A stretch of 64,000 nt of DNA from Pseudoneurospora amorphoporcata. Lineage: Eukaryota > Ascomycota > Sordariomycetes > Sordariales > Sordariaceae. Shown here piece after piece: positions 10,058 to 20,964 of this stretch. Both the position numbers and the translations under genes were made by a program. The DNA is taken from the NCBI GenBank assembly GCA_033297205.1, contig MU859206.1:1-64000 (forward strand), read 5' to 3'. The notes under the pieces were generated by a model. The model had not been told where the DNA came from and ran no database searches. It worked only from the letters and a program-made list of their open reading frames with translations. The first letter of the stretch is position 1. Every line of letters begins with the position of its first letter.

Positions 10058-12315
10058 TTACCGACTTCTGGATGACCCTACTGAGCTTTGCCTCTCGTGC
10101 ATCCCGGGTCGTCGCTCCCTTCTATCGCCATCCTGCAACTTCAAAGAATCCAACCTCTTGGAATTGTCCTCTGTACCATCTACTTCTACTAGGCGAGGCA
10201 ACGGGTTCACGGTGGTGCGAGCTGGGGCAGAGCCGGTGCCGTTGGTTGGTCCGCTTGATGCCTTCCTCTGCTTCGCAAGCTCTTCGAGACGAGCCCATTT
10301 GCTTTGGCGATGAGCTTCCCTTGCAGGGGCGTTGCTTTGGTTTTCCGTGTACTCGTGGGAGCAGTCGTCGAACAGCTGCGGGTTAATCTCCATAAATAGC
10401 TTCATGGCGTTATATACCATGCCGTGGATGGTTCTATTTCCAGTTAGTCTGGTTCACCAACACTTCTAGCTGCTCAAACACGTACCTATTCCAATGTCCC
10501 TTCGAGTTCTCATATAGAGGAGCAAACATGATGGGGAGGATGATCTCAACATTGTCGCTCACTAGGTTGCAGAAGTACTCGTTGTTCCAGAAGTACAGCG
10601 CTCTCTCGGCGACCTGGAAGTGCGGGCTGGCAACCGATTTGGCGAGCTGGTGGAACAGAGGCTCTTGAACCTTGGCGAACTCAGCCGGGTCCATGACCTC
10701 AAAGATGTCCTCGACCTCGTTGAGGAACATGACCTCCTTGGTGCTGTTGACCTTGGGCCAATAGCGGAGGAGTCCGAGAACAACCTGAAGCAAACGTTAG
10801 TCTAGAAAAGGTCGCAAAGACATGGTATGTCACATACCTCTTCTGTTAAGGAAGCATCCTTCTCGAGAAACTGCACAATGCAGTACGCCAATTGAGGATG
10901 GTACATGCTCAGACTCTTGACCTTGTGGAGAGGAAGCAGCACCCTGGTAAGGAAGAGCTTGTGCTCCTCCTTAAGAGGGAGCGCAAAACCGTTGATGATA
11001 GAGCCAAGAATCTCCAGCAGTTCGGCGATACCGTTGAATCTTTCCGTTTCGTACGTGAACTGGAAAAAGACGTTGTTGATAGAGCGGCGGATGAAAGACC
11101 TCAGGTTGAGGAACTTGCCGTAAATTCGGTGCAGTGTTGTCTTTAGGAAATCCCGTTCTCTAGGGTCCTCGGAGTCGAAGAGCTCGAGGAGTTGAAGGAC
11201 GAAACTATGATCGATATACGCCTTGGCAATGTTGGTGTTGAAATCTTGACTTTCAATGAACCGGAGGAAGAACTCATAGACAACTTGGATATGCGGCCAT
11301 GCAACTTCCAAAACCGGTTCATCCTCTTCCGGATCGAAAGCTTCACCCTGCGGGTTCATGGGAGGGGGGATTGGGCGGAACAAGTTCTTTGCAAACATCT
11401 CAACCACACGCGGATACATTGGCTCAGTGATGACTTGCCGGTTATTAGCGACATAATCCAGCAGCTCGTGGAGGGCCAAGCGCTTGATCTCCTTGGACTT
11501 CATGTCGGCACTAGCATCATTGAAGTCAAAGATGACGTTGCACTGCTCGATCTTCTTCATGAACAGATCCTGGCGGTGGTTAGGCGCCACCTCATGGAAG
11601 CCCGGGAGCTTCTCGAGCTCGCGATGGGCTGAGATATCGAACCGGGACGAGTTCTGCCTCTTTGGTGTCCTGAGCCCTTCCAGTACATCTTTGGGGGTCT
11701 GATGTAAACGGTCGAACATAAGTGATTTCTGTCCGGCCTTTGGAGGAGCGAGATCGTGCGGCATCGTTTCCGCGGCGCCGGGAGGTGGGACATGCTACGA
11801 CAACCAATCGTTAGTATTTCGTTGCTAAGTACGGCGATCCGAAGAGCTTCTTACCGGCGCGCTGGGGCTGATTATGACGGTAGGGGGAAGGGTGCCGTGA
11901 CGGACAGGAGTGCTGCCGCCGTTGGCGCCCTGTTGCTGCCCCCCGATACTGCTGAACCTATCCGGTACGCCAGGGTTTGAGCTGCCGCCTTGAGAGCCGA
12001 GCATGGAATTGCCGTGGTCGCCATGGGCCGCGTTGTTAGGCGGCAATGGCTTGTTACGGTTGTCATTGACAAGTGTTGAGGTAGACGATGAAGGAGTGAG
12101 AACGGGCGACTGGGTGGCCTCGCGGGAGCCTTGGGAGTTGGGGGAAGCTGTTCCGTCCTTCGCATCCTTATTCTTCTTAGACTTGGAATCCTTGTCCTTC
12201 GTCCTCGAGAGCTAGCACGACGGGGTAGCATTAGCGATCCATTCCAACGGGACAGCCTAGCGCAGGCACAAAAGACCTAGACTTGACTTACGACTCTCTG
12301 GCTGAACCGCTTCAT
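10058..12315 (-). CDS. Protein phosphatase 2A regulatory subunit B56 (Rts1/ParA type)
   Basis: Five exons on the minus strand: 12315-12292, 12211-11855, 11794-10838, 10784-10486 and 10433-10058, giving 670 aa. Introns are 80, 60, 53 and 52 nt; the last has a CTAAC branch site. Residues 1-130 are a low-complexity head (MKRFSQRVLSRTKDKDSKSK, then Ser/Pro/Asn-rich). Residues from about 145 to 560 are the B56 HEAT-like fold, with ELLDYVANNRQVITEPMYP, FLKTTLHRIYGKFLNLRSFI and a GHWNRTIHGMVYNAMKLFME join across exons 4 and 5. A basic, charged tail follows. B56 subunits target the PP2A core enzyme to substrates in septation, cell cycle and stress control. The length is within the fungal range. It is convergent with rpb11 and divergent from the Tau95 gene. 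Confidence 0.95.
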
Positions 12316-14580
12316 CTTTGAGGACAACAGTTTCTCTGCCTGTGGGGCGAGTGAAGGCTGCCCGACCTGGTGGTGGAGGGGTAATGAGGGCGCGGCGACT
12401 GAATGATAGCTGGATGCGAAAAGGGGGTGGCTAGCCGAAGGCTAGGATGTGTGCCGAGCAGCTCGCGGGTTGGAGGCTGCAATCGATGCCAACGGGCCGG
12501 TCTGTCCAGTGAAGCTCTACTACGTCCCGCCCGGAAGTCGAAGAGGAGGGGTGCAGTGCGTCAGAACGAACTTCCGACCACAAGCCCGACTGTGCGTGGC
12601 AGTAGTATTATTGGGCACGTCGCCGCGTTGGATGATGGCGAGGCCACGGCGTGTCAATCGAATTGTGTGGATGCCCGACGGCCGTTTAGATAATGGTAGC
12701 CTTGGTATGATGCTTGATGCTAGGGGTGTCGGCGAGTCTGGGGAGCGCGCTCTCGATGGTGGCAGCAGCAACGGCTACAGCAGCAGTAGCAGGGTGAAAT
12801 GAGGGCGCACGGCGAACTGGCGGAGTAAAGGAATGATTGCCGCGCGGGTCGGATGACAAGGTGACGACAACAGCGCAGGGTGTCTCGTCGACGACGGGCG
12901 TGCTGGCGTGGTAGGTGTTGCTGTAGGGACGTTGCCGGATGAGAGTGGGAATGGAATTGGTGCTTGGTTCCCGTCCAAGTCCAGTGTGTGTTTTGGGACT
13001 TTTGGGGGATGAAGCGAATGCCAGAGAGAGGGACGAACTTGCTGGTTCGAGGTGCGAGTCTCCGTGGAGAGCAGGGTGCTGTTAGAGATTCTGGTAGCGC
13101 CAGCACCAATCCGCTAAACAGCAGCCAGAAGTGGAAGTCTGAATGGTAGGTACCTAGGTCTACTGGTCCACTGCCAGGATGTTGCTGCGGGGCTGGATGC
13201 AATCGCGGGACCCAAATCCGAGTGGGAGCGTGCCAGGTGCCAGGTGATGTGGCTGTTTTCCAATGTACCTTGTCGCTTCCACTTTTTGGGCGAGTGTACA
13301 ACGCGCCGAGTCGAAGAGTTGTGAGAGAGGCACTCAACTTCCAATTTTGTTAGGGTCACTGACAACTAATTGCTGGGGGCCCGAGCGGTGTGTCCTGTGG
13401 CTGTCAAGGTACCTCCTGTGTGTAGCAATTCGTAGACGGACGAAAAAGTAGGTAAATGGGACGGTGATGATCGCCTACAAAGACCCCGGAACCTCCAAGC
13501 AGGCTACCAAGGGCCTTATTAGCTTCAAAGTGCAAAGGTATAGTGTAGTTGAAAAATATAATGGACGGTTGTTGTTACGATGGATGTTAACAATGGTACA
13601 CGCAATAACATGCAGAGTGAAGAAGGCCTCGAGGCTGAAGCGGCACGCTTTCTCTCATATATTGTATTACGGGTCTGGAAAGTTGGCAACTTGACAAAAG
13701 TACCATTCAAGGGGAAGCTGATCTAGCTACAGCAGCGCGCTTATGCTGGGCTGGAGATGATCACTTCCAGGGCAAAAGAACGTCTAGGGAATGGAAATGT
13801 GATGGCGAGGCTGAAATGTTATTGCTGGTGTGCTGTGGCAATTCCAGGATGGAAGGTGTGTAAGCTGGACTATCATTGTACTATCATTCTTCCTTGGTCG
13901 AAACGGGCACAAGTGTTAAAGGGATGCTAGATGACAAGCACGGCACAGCCAATGTGTCCATTGGATGCTCAGAGGTGGCCCCAGTCTTGGTAATTACAGG
14001 TGTTATGGTCTCCACTTGAATGAACCGCAGGCGTTCATTAGCGCCATGCAGGGTGTCTGGCTGGCCCATTTCTAGTGCTCCCCTCAGGTCCTTCCCGTTC
14101 ATGCCTCATTTGTTTAGGGTGGTTCAGGATTTAAAGTTCTGTAGGTACCGTAGTTTGGATATAATTCATCGAAAATCTTTGAACAATACATATAATATAG
14201 TTTGGTTGGTGACGAACATCTCGGCTCGTTTGATGCTTAAAAGGAAAGAGCGAATCATCGCGTTATGCACACAGGAATCGCAACTGCCTCAACAACTCAA
14301 GTACCTTAGGTATCATGTATCTTTCCACTACTTATGCGCACTGTTCTCGCGAAACAATTTCGCTGCGAAAACCCATGCTATTTCAATCCTGGTACATAAT
14401 CCTCACTGTGCATCGCATTTATTGACATCGTCAAAAATAATTCAAACTTCATCACGGCTTTTCCTCAGCGGTGGTGATGATGTTTATCCTTGCAGCGCTT
14501 ACGGGCAATTACCAACTGCAATATTCAACTTCAATCATCAATTCGGGTCTTCTGCGCAATCACCGACATCTCCGAATGCC
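12316..14580. other. Intergenic between divergent genes
   Basis: About 2.3 kb holding the promoters of the PP2A subunit gene (leftward) and the Tau95 gene (rightward). A palindrome TAGGTACCTA is at 13147-13156 and a partial copy AGGTACCT is at 13407-13414. The 205-codon minus-strand frame at 12720-13337 has no family-like content and lies where the PP2A leader should be, so I leave it out. Confidence 0.55.
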
Positions 14581-17180
14581 ATGATGGACGAGCTCAACGA
14601 TCAAACAGAACATGCGCCTAGCTACCCAGTCCCTGCTCGGAGATTGGGGGCGCTTGAGCATCCCATGATAATCAAAAATGTGGACAAGGCTATGAACACA
14701 TTCCCTTCCCACTACTCACTCGAGGCTGTAAGAATTTCCGTTTCATGAGGTTCGACTTCAGTGCTGACCATAGGTATCCTCAGATCGTAGACTCATCCAG
14801 CCCTCAAGTGTCCATCCCACTTTATCTACGACACAGTGACCCGACAGTGAGGCCAATTGTCTCGCACAATGCTCTCACCCACAATGTTGTCGTCAAGGTC
14901 ACAGTTCCCAAGCGCACAGGGCGGAAGCGTAAGCGTGGGACTGATGGCCCCTTCGAGGGACTCGTCGTCGACAACATGACAAACAACCCCGATGAGGAAG
15001 TCTTTTCTCGAGACCGACTAGACGCCCCTCGTATCCTCCGTCGAAAACTCAGCGACAATGTAGGGAAATACACCGTCGAGCCCATCGGCGTCATCACCAA
15101 CACGCACCGCTACCGCGGTCTCGCCGACTTCCAGTACGCCATGGGCAACTCCCCATTCATGTCCCGGTTCGTCGACCAAGTGCTTCCAGGCGACGTCGCC
15201 AAGCTCAAGGAGTTCGCCATCCACCCGGGCATCGAGTCCGGGAAGAACATCGATCTAATTCCTCCACCCAACTTCACGCCCATGAGCTTGCCCTTCCAAT
15301 ACGGCTACGCCCAGAACCCGTACACCAAGGAAATCAGCCCCGGCGCGGCCGGCCAAGGAGACGATGACGGCGGCAACTCCGACACCGACTCCGAGGCCGA
15401 GTTCCGGCGTGTGGTCAACGTCACCTCCCGTGTGCCCGCAGCCGGCTACTTCATCGCGCATGACGAGTACCCCGTTCCCTCCGCGCCACGACGCCAGCCC
15501 AACCTAGCCGACCCACAAGTCGCTCTTATCATGAAGGAAATGTGGGCGGCGATGGAGGAGCGGCCGATCTGGACGCGGCGCAGCATGTGGAACAGGCTAG
15601 GCTCTAAGTTCGCCTCTTTGCCCAAGAGCGGTTCTTTGGTCAGGCACTGCCTGCAATACGCGGGCTACCAATTTAAAGGTGGACCGTGGCGCGATGCTTT
15701 GGTCAAATACGGCCTCGACCCCCGCTCGGATCCCAAATACCGCATCTACCAGACCTTGATCTTCAAGCTGCACAAGACCCGCATCGGTACCGTCGGGCGC
15801 GAGTGGAAGGCCGTCCGCCGGTCCGAGCTCGGCGTCACTAATTTTGGCAAGTACTGGAACAGCTACGGCGAGAGCGCCAACTTGGGCCGCGGGTCGGAGC
15901 GCCGCTCGCGCGAGACGCACGTGTTCACGGGTGAATCGTTCAGCACAGACGGGAAAGTCTGGCAGGTGTGCGACATCACGGACCCTCTCCTCCGCCGCCT
16001 CTTCGAAAACGCTGAAGTAAGGCCCGAGTGCGACACCGAGATCAGCGGTTTCTACCACCGCGTGCTGTGGTCGGTGGCAAAAGCCATCATGAAGTGCAAA
16101 ATGCTCGCCATCCGGTTCGGCCGCACGCTGTCAGACGACGATTTCGGGTGCACGTTGGAAGCCGTCAAGGGTCCCCACGATGGCGGGGATGGTGGGAGCG
16201 GGACGAGTATCGGAATCACATTGCCTGATCTGCAGCTCACGGCCAAGGAGTGCGAGCAGCTGAGGGGCAGAAATAAAATCAAGCCGGGCCTCAAACAAGG
16301 GCGGGATCGGTGGGAGGAGAGGAAGAAGAAGACGCATTACAGGGTGAGGATCCCGCTGAAGGAGGTGGAGGAGCGCGAGGCGGAGAAGATGGCGATTTTG
16401 TTGGGGATTGGACTTAAGCCAAGAGAGAAGAGGCGGGCTGCTCCGGCTGATTCTACTGCTCTTGAACCTCCATCCGTGTCTGCTGCTGCTACAAGTACGG
16501 AAGCGGATGAGGTACCGCTTGACCCAGCACTGGCAAGCATTGGGCGTGAATCACCTCGTGGTGATGCCACCACTGCCCTGACCACCAAGAAACCATCACC
16601 AGCTGCCGATGGTGAGGATCAAACTACTACTGCCAAACCACAGGCTTCACAAGACGGTGAGGACGAAGAGGAAGAGGAAGTCCAACCCCCAAAAATCATC
16701 CAAGACATTTTTGAAGACAACGAAGACGAAGAAGAAGAATTCGAAGGTCTTTCCGACGAAGAAGAAGGCGGCTTTAGTGACGGCGACCTTCTCGGGGACG
16801 AAGAGGATGACGACGGGCGTGGTATCTACGACGACGAAGAAGAAGAGGATGAAGAAGAGGAAGATGGATACGGTGGTTATAGGACCGATGCCGGTTACCG
16901 TACTGACGGGGGCTACCAGACTGATGGTGGCTATCAGACTGAGGGTGGTTACGGTTACAGGAGTGACAAGGAGGTTGGGGATGAAGAGGGCGAGGATGAA
17001 GAGGAGAGTGAAGAGGAAGATGAGGACGAAGAAGGTGAAGGTGGTGGTGAGGAGTCGGAGAGGGGAAGACCTCGTCATCGGCAGCAGCAGCCCCAGCCCC
17101 AGCCTCGACCCCAGACGGTATGGGACGAAGAGGACGTGGACATTGACGAAGAGGATGAGGAGGAGTATAGCGACTATTAA
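14581..17180 (+). CDS. Transcription factor IIIC subunit Tau95 (Sfc1-like)
   Basis: Two exons (14581-14727, 14784-17180; 56-nt intron) encode 847 aa. The start MMDELNDQTEHAPSYPVPAR is the first Met pair; the frame is also open upstream, so an earlier start is possible. The N-terminal third carries the triple-barrel dimerisation region (about 25-170), and the middle carries the Tau95 DNA-binding region with RPIWTRRSMWNRL and a conserved basic patch. From about 600 the protein becomes disordered and strongly acidic; four imperfect YRTD/YQTDGGY units lie near 745-770, before an Asp/Glu-rich end. TFIIIC recognises internal promoter elements of tRNA and 5S genes for RNA polymerase III in the nucleus. 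A 5S rRNA gene lies 421 bp downstream, on the opposite strand. Confidence 0.9.
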
Positions 17181-17588
17181 TCGCTTTCGCTTTTTTGGCC
17201 CTGGTTTTTGTCTCTCTTGGTCTGTCTTGGACTTCACATAAAGCTCTCTTCACTCATAGCTTCTTAACCCATAGCTTTAGACGGTAGATATATCAGCCTA
17301 CCGGTCTTGCGTGCGCTCATCCACTCGCGGCATTGAGAAAGCTGAACATCAACATTTGTGAAACAATGGCTTAGGAACGAGAATAAATCCAGTATATTTC
17401 CTTCCAGAGAGAGAGAGAGTAGAACAAACACCAGTACAAAAGTTTACGATACCTCAGCGGATGGAATTGCTGTGACAACCGCCAAACCCACCCCTCCCCC
17501 CCCCCCCAAAAAAAAAGAATCCTTAAATATATATTTAAAATCAAAAACCTTATTATAAGGGAAGGACAATCAATCGTAGGAAAAAGCC
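17181..17588. other. 3' flank of Tau95 gene
   Basis: No gene seen. A mixed C-run/A-run (about 17495-17516) and AT-rich sequence separate the Tau95 stop from the 5S terminator. Confidence 0.6.
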
Positions 17589-17599
17589 AAAAAAAAAAA
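17589..17599 (-). terminator. Pol III T-run terminator of 5S copy 2
   Basis: Eleven A residues on the plus strand give a T11 run on the minus strand directly after the 3' end of the 5S gene. Confidence 0.85.
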
Positions 17600-17601
17600 T
17601 G

Positions 17602-17720
17602 ACATACAACACCAGGGATTCGCTGGTCGTCACCGACCCAACTACTAGTCTGGCCCTCACTGGCTTATCTATGGGAGAGCGGACGGGATCCCGAGTTTTC
17701 CAGTGGGTATGGTCGTATGT
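17602..17720 (-). rRNA. 5S ribosomal RNA (dispersed copy 2)
   Basis: The reverse complement of this 119-nt segment is identical at every position to the copy at 6148-6266, including both ends and the internal control region. Flanking sequences differ, so only the gene itself is shared. It is transcribed towards the 3' end of the Tau95 gene. At 119 bp the copies are well below the size at which Neurospora repeat-induced point mutation normally acts, consistent with both being intact (established knowledge of RIP). Confidence 0.97.
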
Positions 17721-18026
17721 GCTTGGATGATGCTCCTATTGAGCTTATGTTCTTTCGAGGCCGAAGTTGGCATCCTTGACATCCCACTTGAAGAAAGTCT
17801 GGCAGGACTGGAAACAAAGCAGAAAAAAAACAGGAAACAACGAACGGTCTCAAGAGGATAGATGGATACAACATTGCTAAAGACGACGAGACGTGTAACG
17901 CTGAAGATACGAACCAGACTATAGGGTAATAAAAGAAATATATATTTCAGAACCAATAAATATCTCGTTCCATACCTGCCTAGAGGTATAACTTTCGATC
18001 TTTATCCAACAAGCAAACGATTAATT

Positions 18027-18050
18027 AAACAAACAAACAAACAAACAAAC
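18027..18050. repeat. (AAAC)6 microsatellite
   Basis: Six perfect AAAC units in the 3' flank of the Avt-type transporter gene. Confidence 0.95.
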
Positions 18051-18522
18051 AAAAACGCTCCCTACCACGATGCAATACATACATAACGGACTTAAGAACT
18101 CAAGAACTCAAGACACGCTTCTTCTTCTTCTTCTCGCCAAGTTCGCCAACAGATTGCTCATCAACTCCCCACGTCAGGTCTAGGTGTAAGTAACAAGGTG
18201 TAGTAGTGCAGTCCCATCCCCATCCCACCCTAGCTCATAAATCATCTAGTTTATAACAACCCAACGGAATATCTCTTCGGTTGCTTCCCTCCTCATGTCG
18301 TCGACCTGTACTGTACGTGCGTGACCCATCGTTCGTCGTTTCCTGTTCCATCCGGTCTCATATAACCCGTAAAGTAATCGTTTCAGCAGATCTCTTTCTC
18401 TTTCTCGTGGTCAACTGACAGGCCAAAACTCGCTCGCCTCTTCTTAGCAACTCCATCGGAACTGAACCGCAAATCGGATAATATAATAGGAGAAACCATG
18501 ATTCCTTTGATCAAGGCAGGTA

Positions 18523-18558
18523 CGCGCGCGCGCGCGCGATTTTGTGTGTGTGTGTGTG
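18523..18558. repeat. (CG)8 and (TG)8 alternating tracts
   Basis: Eight CG units are followed, after a 4-base spacer, by eight TG units. Alternating purine-pyrimidine DNA of this kind can adopt Z-form. It lies 19 bp beyond the stop codon of the leftward gene, in its 3' untranslated region. Confidence 0.9.
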
Positions 18559-18576
18559 TTTGCCTGACGGGTTCAA

Positions 18577-20964
18577 TTACAATCCCTTAGCATCGCAATA
18601 GCCAGGTGACCCTCCGCCCTCACCGGCGTTGGCCCAGCTCATGACCGTCAGGGTAGTCGTGTATGCCATGGCGATGAAACCGAAGATGCAGAGAGCGACA
18701 TCGGAGAACTTCCAGAGTTTGGATCTGGCAACGCCTTTGTAGTGCAACATTGGCTATTTCAAATGTCTTTGTTAGCATGGATTATCTACATAAGGGAAGA
18801 GGGGACGTAGAACATAAATACTTACCGGGTAGATATACACCAACGGGATACAAGCAAAGTTACCGACCAGCGCAACAAACTTATCCAAGTTATCGGCACC
18901 GGCCCACGCAACCAGGGCGCAAAAGGCCACGACAAAGAAGCGGAACACGTTCTTCTGCCACTTGATATAAGGGTTGTACTTGCCACTCTTGGTGAAGAGC
19001 GCGTTCTCCGTGATCCTGATGGCGGGGAAGATCTGCAGCGGGGTGGAGAGCAGGATGGCGAGCGAGTAGAGGAACTGCACACCGTTGACCAGCTTGTCGT
19101 CCTGGGGCAGGTTGAGGAGGACGACCGTCTCGGTCTTGGAGCCGTAGGCGGCGTACGAGACGGCGCCCATGACGGTGAACAGGGTGGTGATGATGACCAT
19201 GACGATGCCCATCACCTTGGGAAACTTCTCGGGGTTGCGCATGGACTCCTGGATGGGGATGATGAGGCCGATGCCCTCAAAGGTGAAGATGGCGGTGCCG
19301 ATGAAGAGCGTCCAGTCCTTTTGGTTGAACATGATGATGTCGGCCAGGCCGGAGGTGTTGAGCGTCAGCACGTCGTAGTAGAAGAGGTAGGCGAGACCGA
19401 TGACGATGAAGGCGTCGGCGATGAGGGCGGTGAATCCCAGCTTGCCGATGTCGCGCAGTAGCGAGAAGGGAAGGAAGACAATCATTTGCATGATGATCAG
19501 CCATGATATGGAAATGTATGTCTTGCAATCGGTGACTGCGAGAATGAAGGCTTGCAGATTCTCCGACGTGAAGACGATGTAGGCGGCCACGAAACCGAGC
19601 TGACTGATGACGATGGAGAAGAGAATCAGGTTTCTCATCCACTTGCCGTAGAGAATGCCACCAATGTCACCAAAGGATCCCTCGACCTTTAGACGAGTGG
19701 TGACGAGGAGCACGAAGCAGTAGTAGCTCAGAGCCGCCACAAACAGGAGCACGGCGTTACTAAAGATCATGCCGCCGTTGAGGTAGGCTCTGGGCAGGAA
19801 GAGGACACCAGTACCGACGAAGGACTTGAGGAGAAGCATTGCCGCGCTCATGGGGCTATTTCGGCCGCTTCCACCACGCTCTTTCCTTCTCCTCTTACGT
19901 CGAGACGGCGTTAACAGCGTGCTGTCCTCCATGGGCTCGTGATCCTCACCAGAGCCCTCGTCGCTCCACCACTCACCTTCCTCGCTTCCCGAGGTGAAAT
20001 ATTCACCAGGCTTGAGCACTTCATCGTCTTCCTCGAGCTCCTCACCGGCGAAATGTCCGTACAGAGAGAGGAATTCGAGGAAGCTGGTGGTCAGTAACCT
20101 CGGTGGGGGCGCACTCTGGCCCGCGCCGTGTTCGGTGTCGTCAGGATGGGCCGAATGGTCCCTCACGTGTCTCCGGAGGTAATTGCGCCGGAAGCCACCA
20201 GGAACCTTGATCGAGTTGATATCCAGAACCTCATTTTCCGGTTCAGGCCGGGGGTAGCTGAAGGATTTGCTTCGCTTGGCCTTGTTGCGCTGTTCTATCT
20301 CCTCCGCCCATCTGTATATAGGGCGCGTGATGTCACCGCCCTGCAACTGCAGACTCGAGAATTCATCGTCGTCTTCGGCAGGCTGTTTGCCCTTGGACCC
20401 CTCGCCTGTCTCCTCGGCGGTACTATCCCCAGGTTGAACCAGGTGCCTCTTGATGATCTCGGGGTCTTCGAATGCTCCAATGCCGTTGATACCAGTGGAC
20501 GGTAGCCGCGATCTCGTCTCGAAGGAGCCATAGTTCGTGGGGGGCGTCGCGGATCTTTGGAGCTGGGCAGCCGAAGGGGCAGGAGAAAGGGCGCGCGCAG
20601 GAGGAGTGCCAAGGCGCGGTGGTGAGGCTCCGTAGGTATTGGACAAGGCGGCGGCTAGAGCAGAAACACCAGGGCCAGCAGAATGTGACCCAGCACCGGG
20701 AAGCGGTTCTAAGGCGCCACCATCTCCTCCTCCCTCTATCGGAATAGGCGTTCGAGTGCCAGACGGTTGTTGTGGTGGTGGTACGGGCGAGGCGAGGCGC
20801 GCGATACTATCAACGCGTGGTATCGAGGTGCCGAACGAGCGGGCGCGAAACGAGCTGGGACGAAAGGAGCCGGGGCGAAAAGAACCGCCGGGCGAGGAAG
20901 AGCGGCCGGGGATGTTACCCGGGGCCGGTGAGTTCCTCCCCGAGTCTCTGCCCGAGGTTGACAT
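18577..20964 (-). CDS. Vacuolar amino acid transporter, Avt3/Avt4 type
   Basis: Two exons (20964-18826, 18753-18577; 72-nt intron) encode 771 aa. Residues 1 to about 365 are a disordered Ser/Pro/Arg-rich cytosolic head; from about 370 a membrane domain of roughly 11 helices of the amino acid/auxin permease family begins with AMLLLKSFVGTGVLFLPRAY. Other family landmarks are LSYYCFVLLVTTRLKVEGSF, AIFTFEGIGLIIPIQESM and, across the splice, YIYPPMLHYKGVAR. Yeast Avt3/4 export amino acids from the vacuole to the cytosol by proton exchange; the same role is inferred here. The final 58 residues come from exon 2; reading through the intron would give a false end. It is divergent from the SLC12 gene 2.3 kb away. 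Confidence 0.93.

Larger units (their letters stand above)
17721..18576. other. Intergenic with microsatellites
   Basis: Holds the upstream flank of 5S copy 2 and the 3' flank of the leftward transporter gene. An (AAAC)6 tract at 18027-18050 and an alternating CG/TG tract at 18523-18558 are the only structures noted. Confidence 0.6.

Noticed and set aside
12720..13337. 205-codon minus-strand frame upstream of the PP2A gene
   Set aside because: His/Arg/Ser-rich with no motif, and sits in the leader/promoter of the PP2A subunit.
16647..17237. Hydrophobic 196-codon frame antisense to the Tau95 acidic tail
   Set aside because: GAA/GAG repeats read backwards give Phe/Leu/Ser; not a membrane protein gene.
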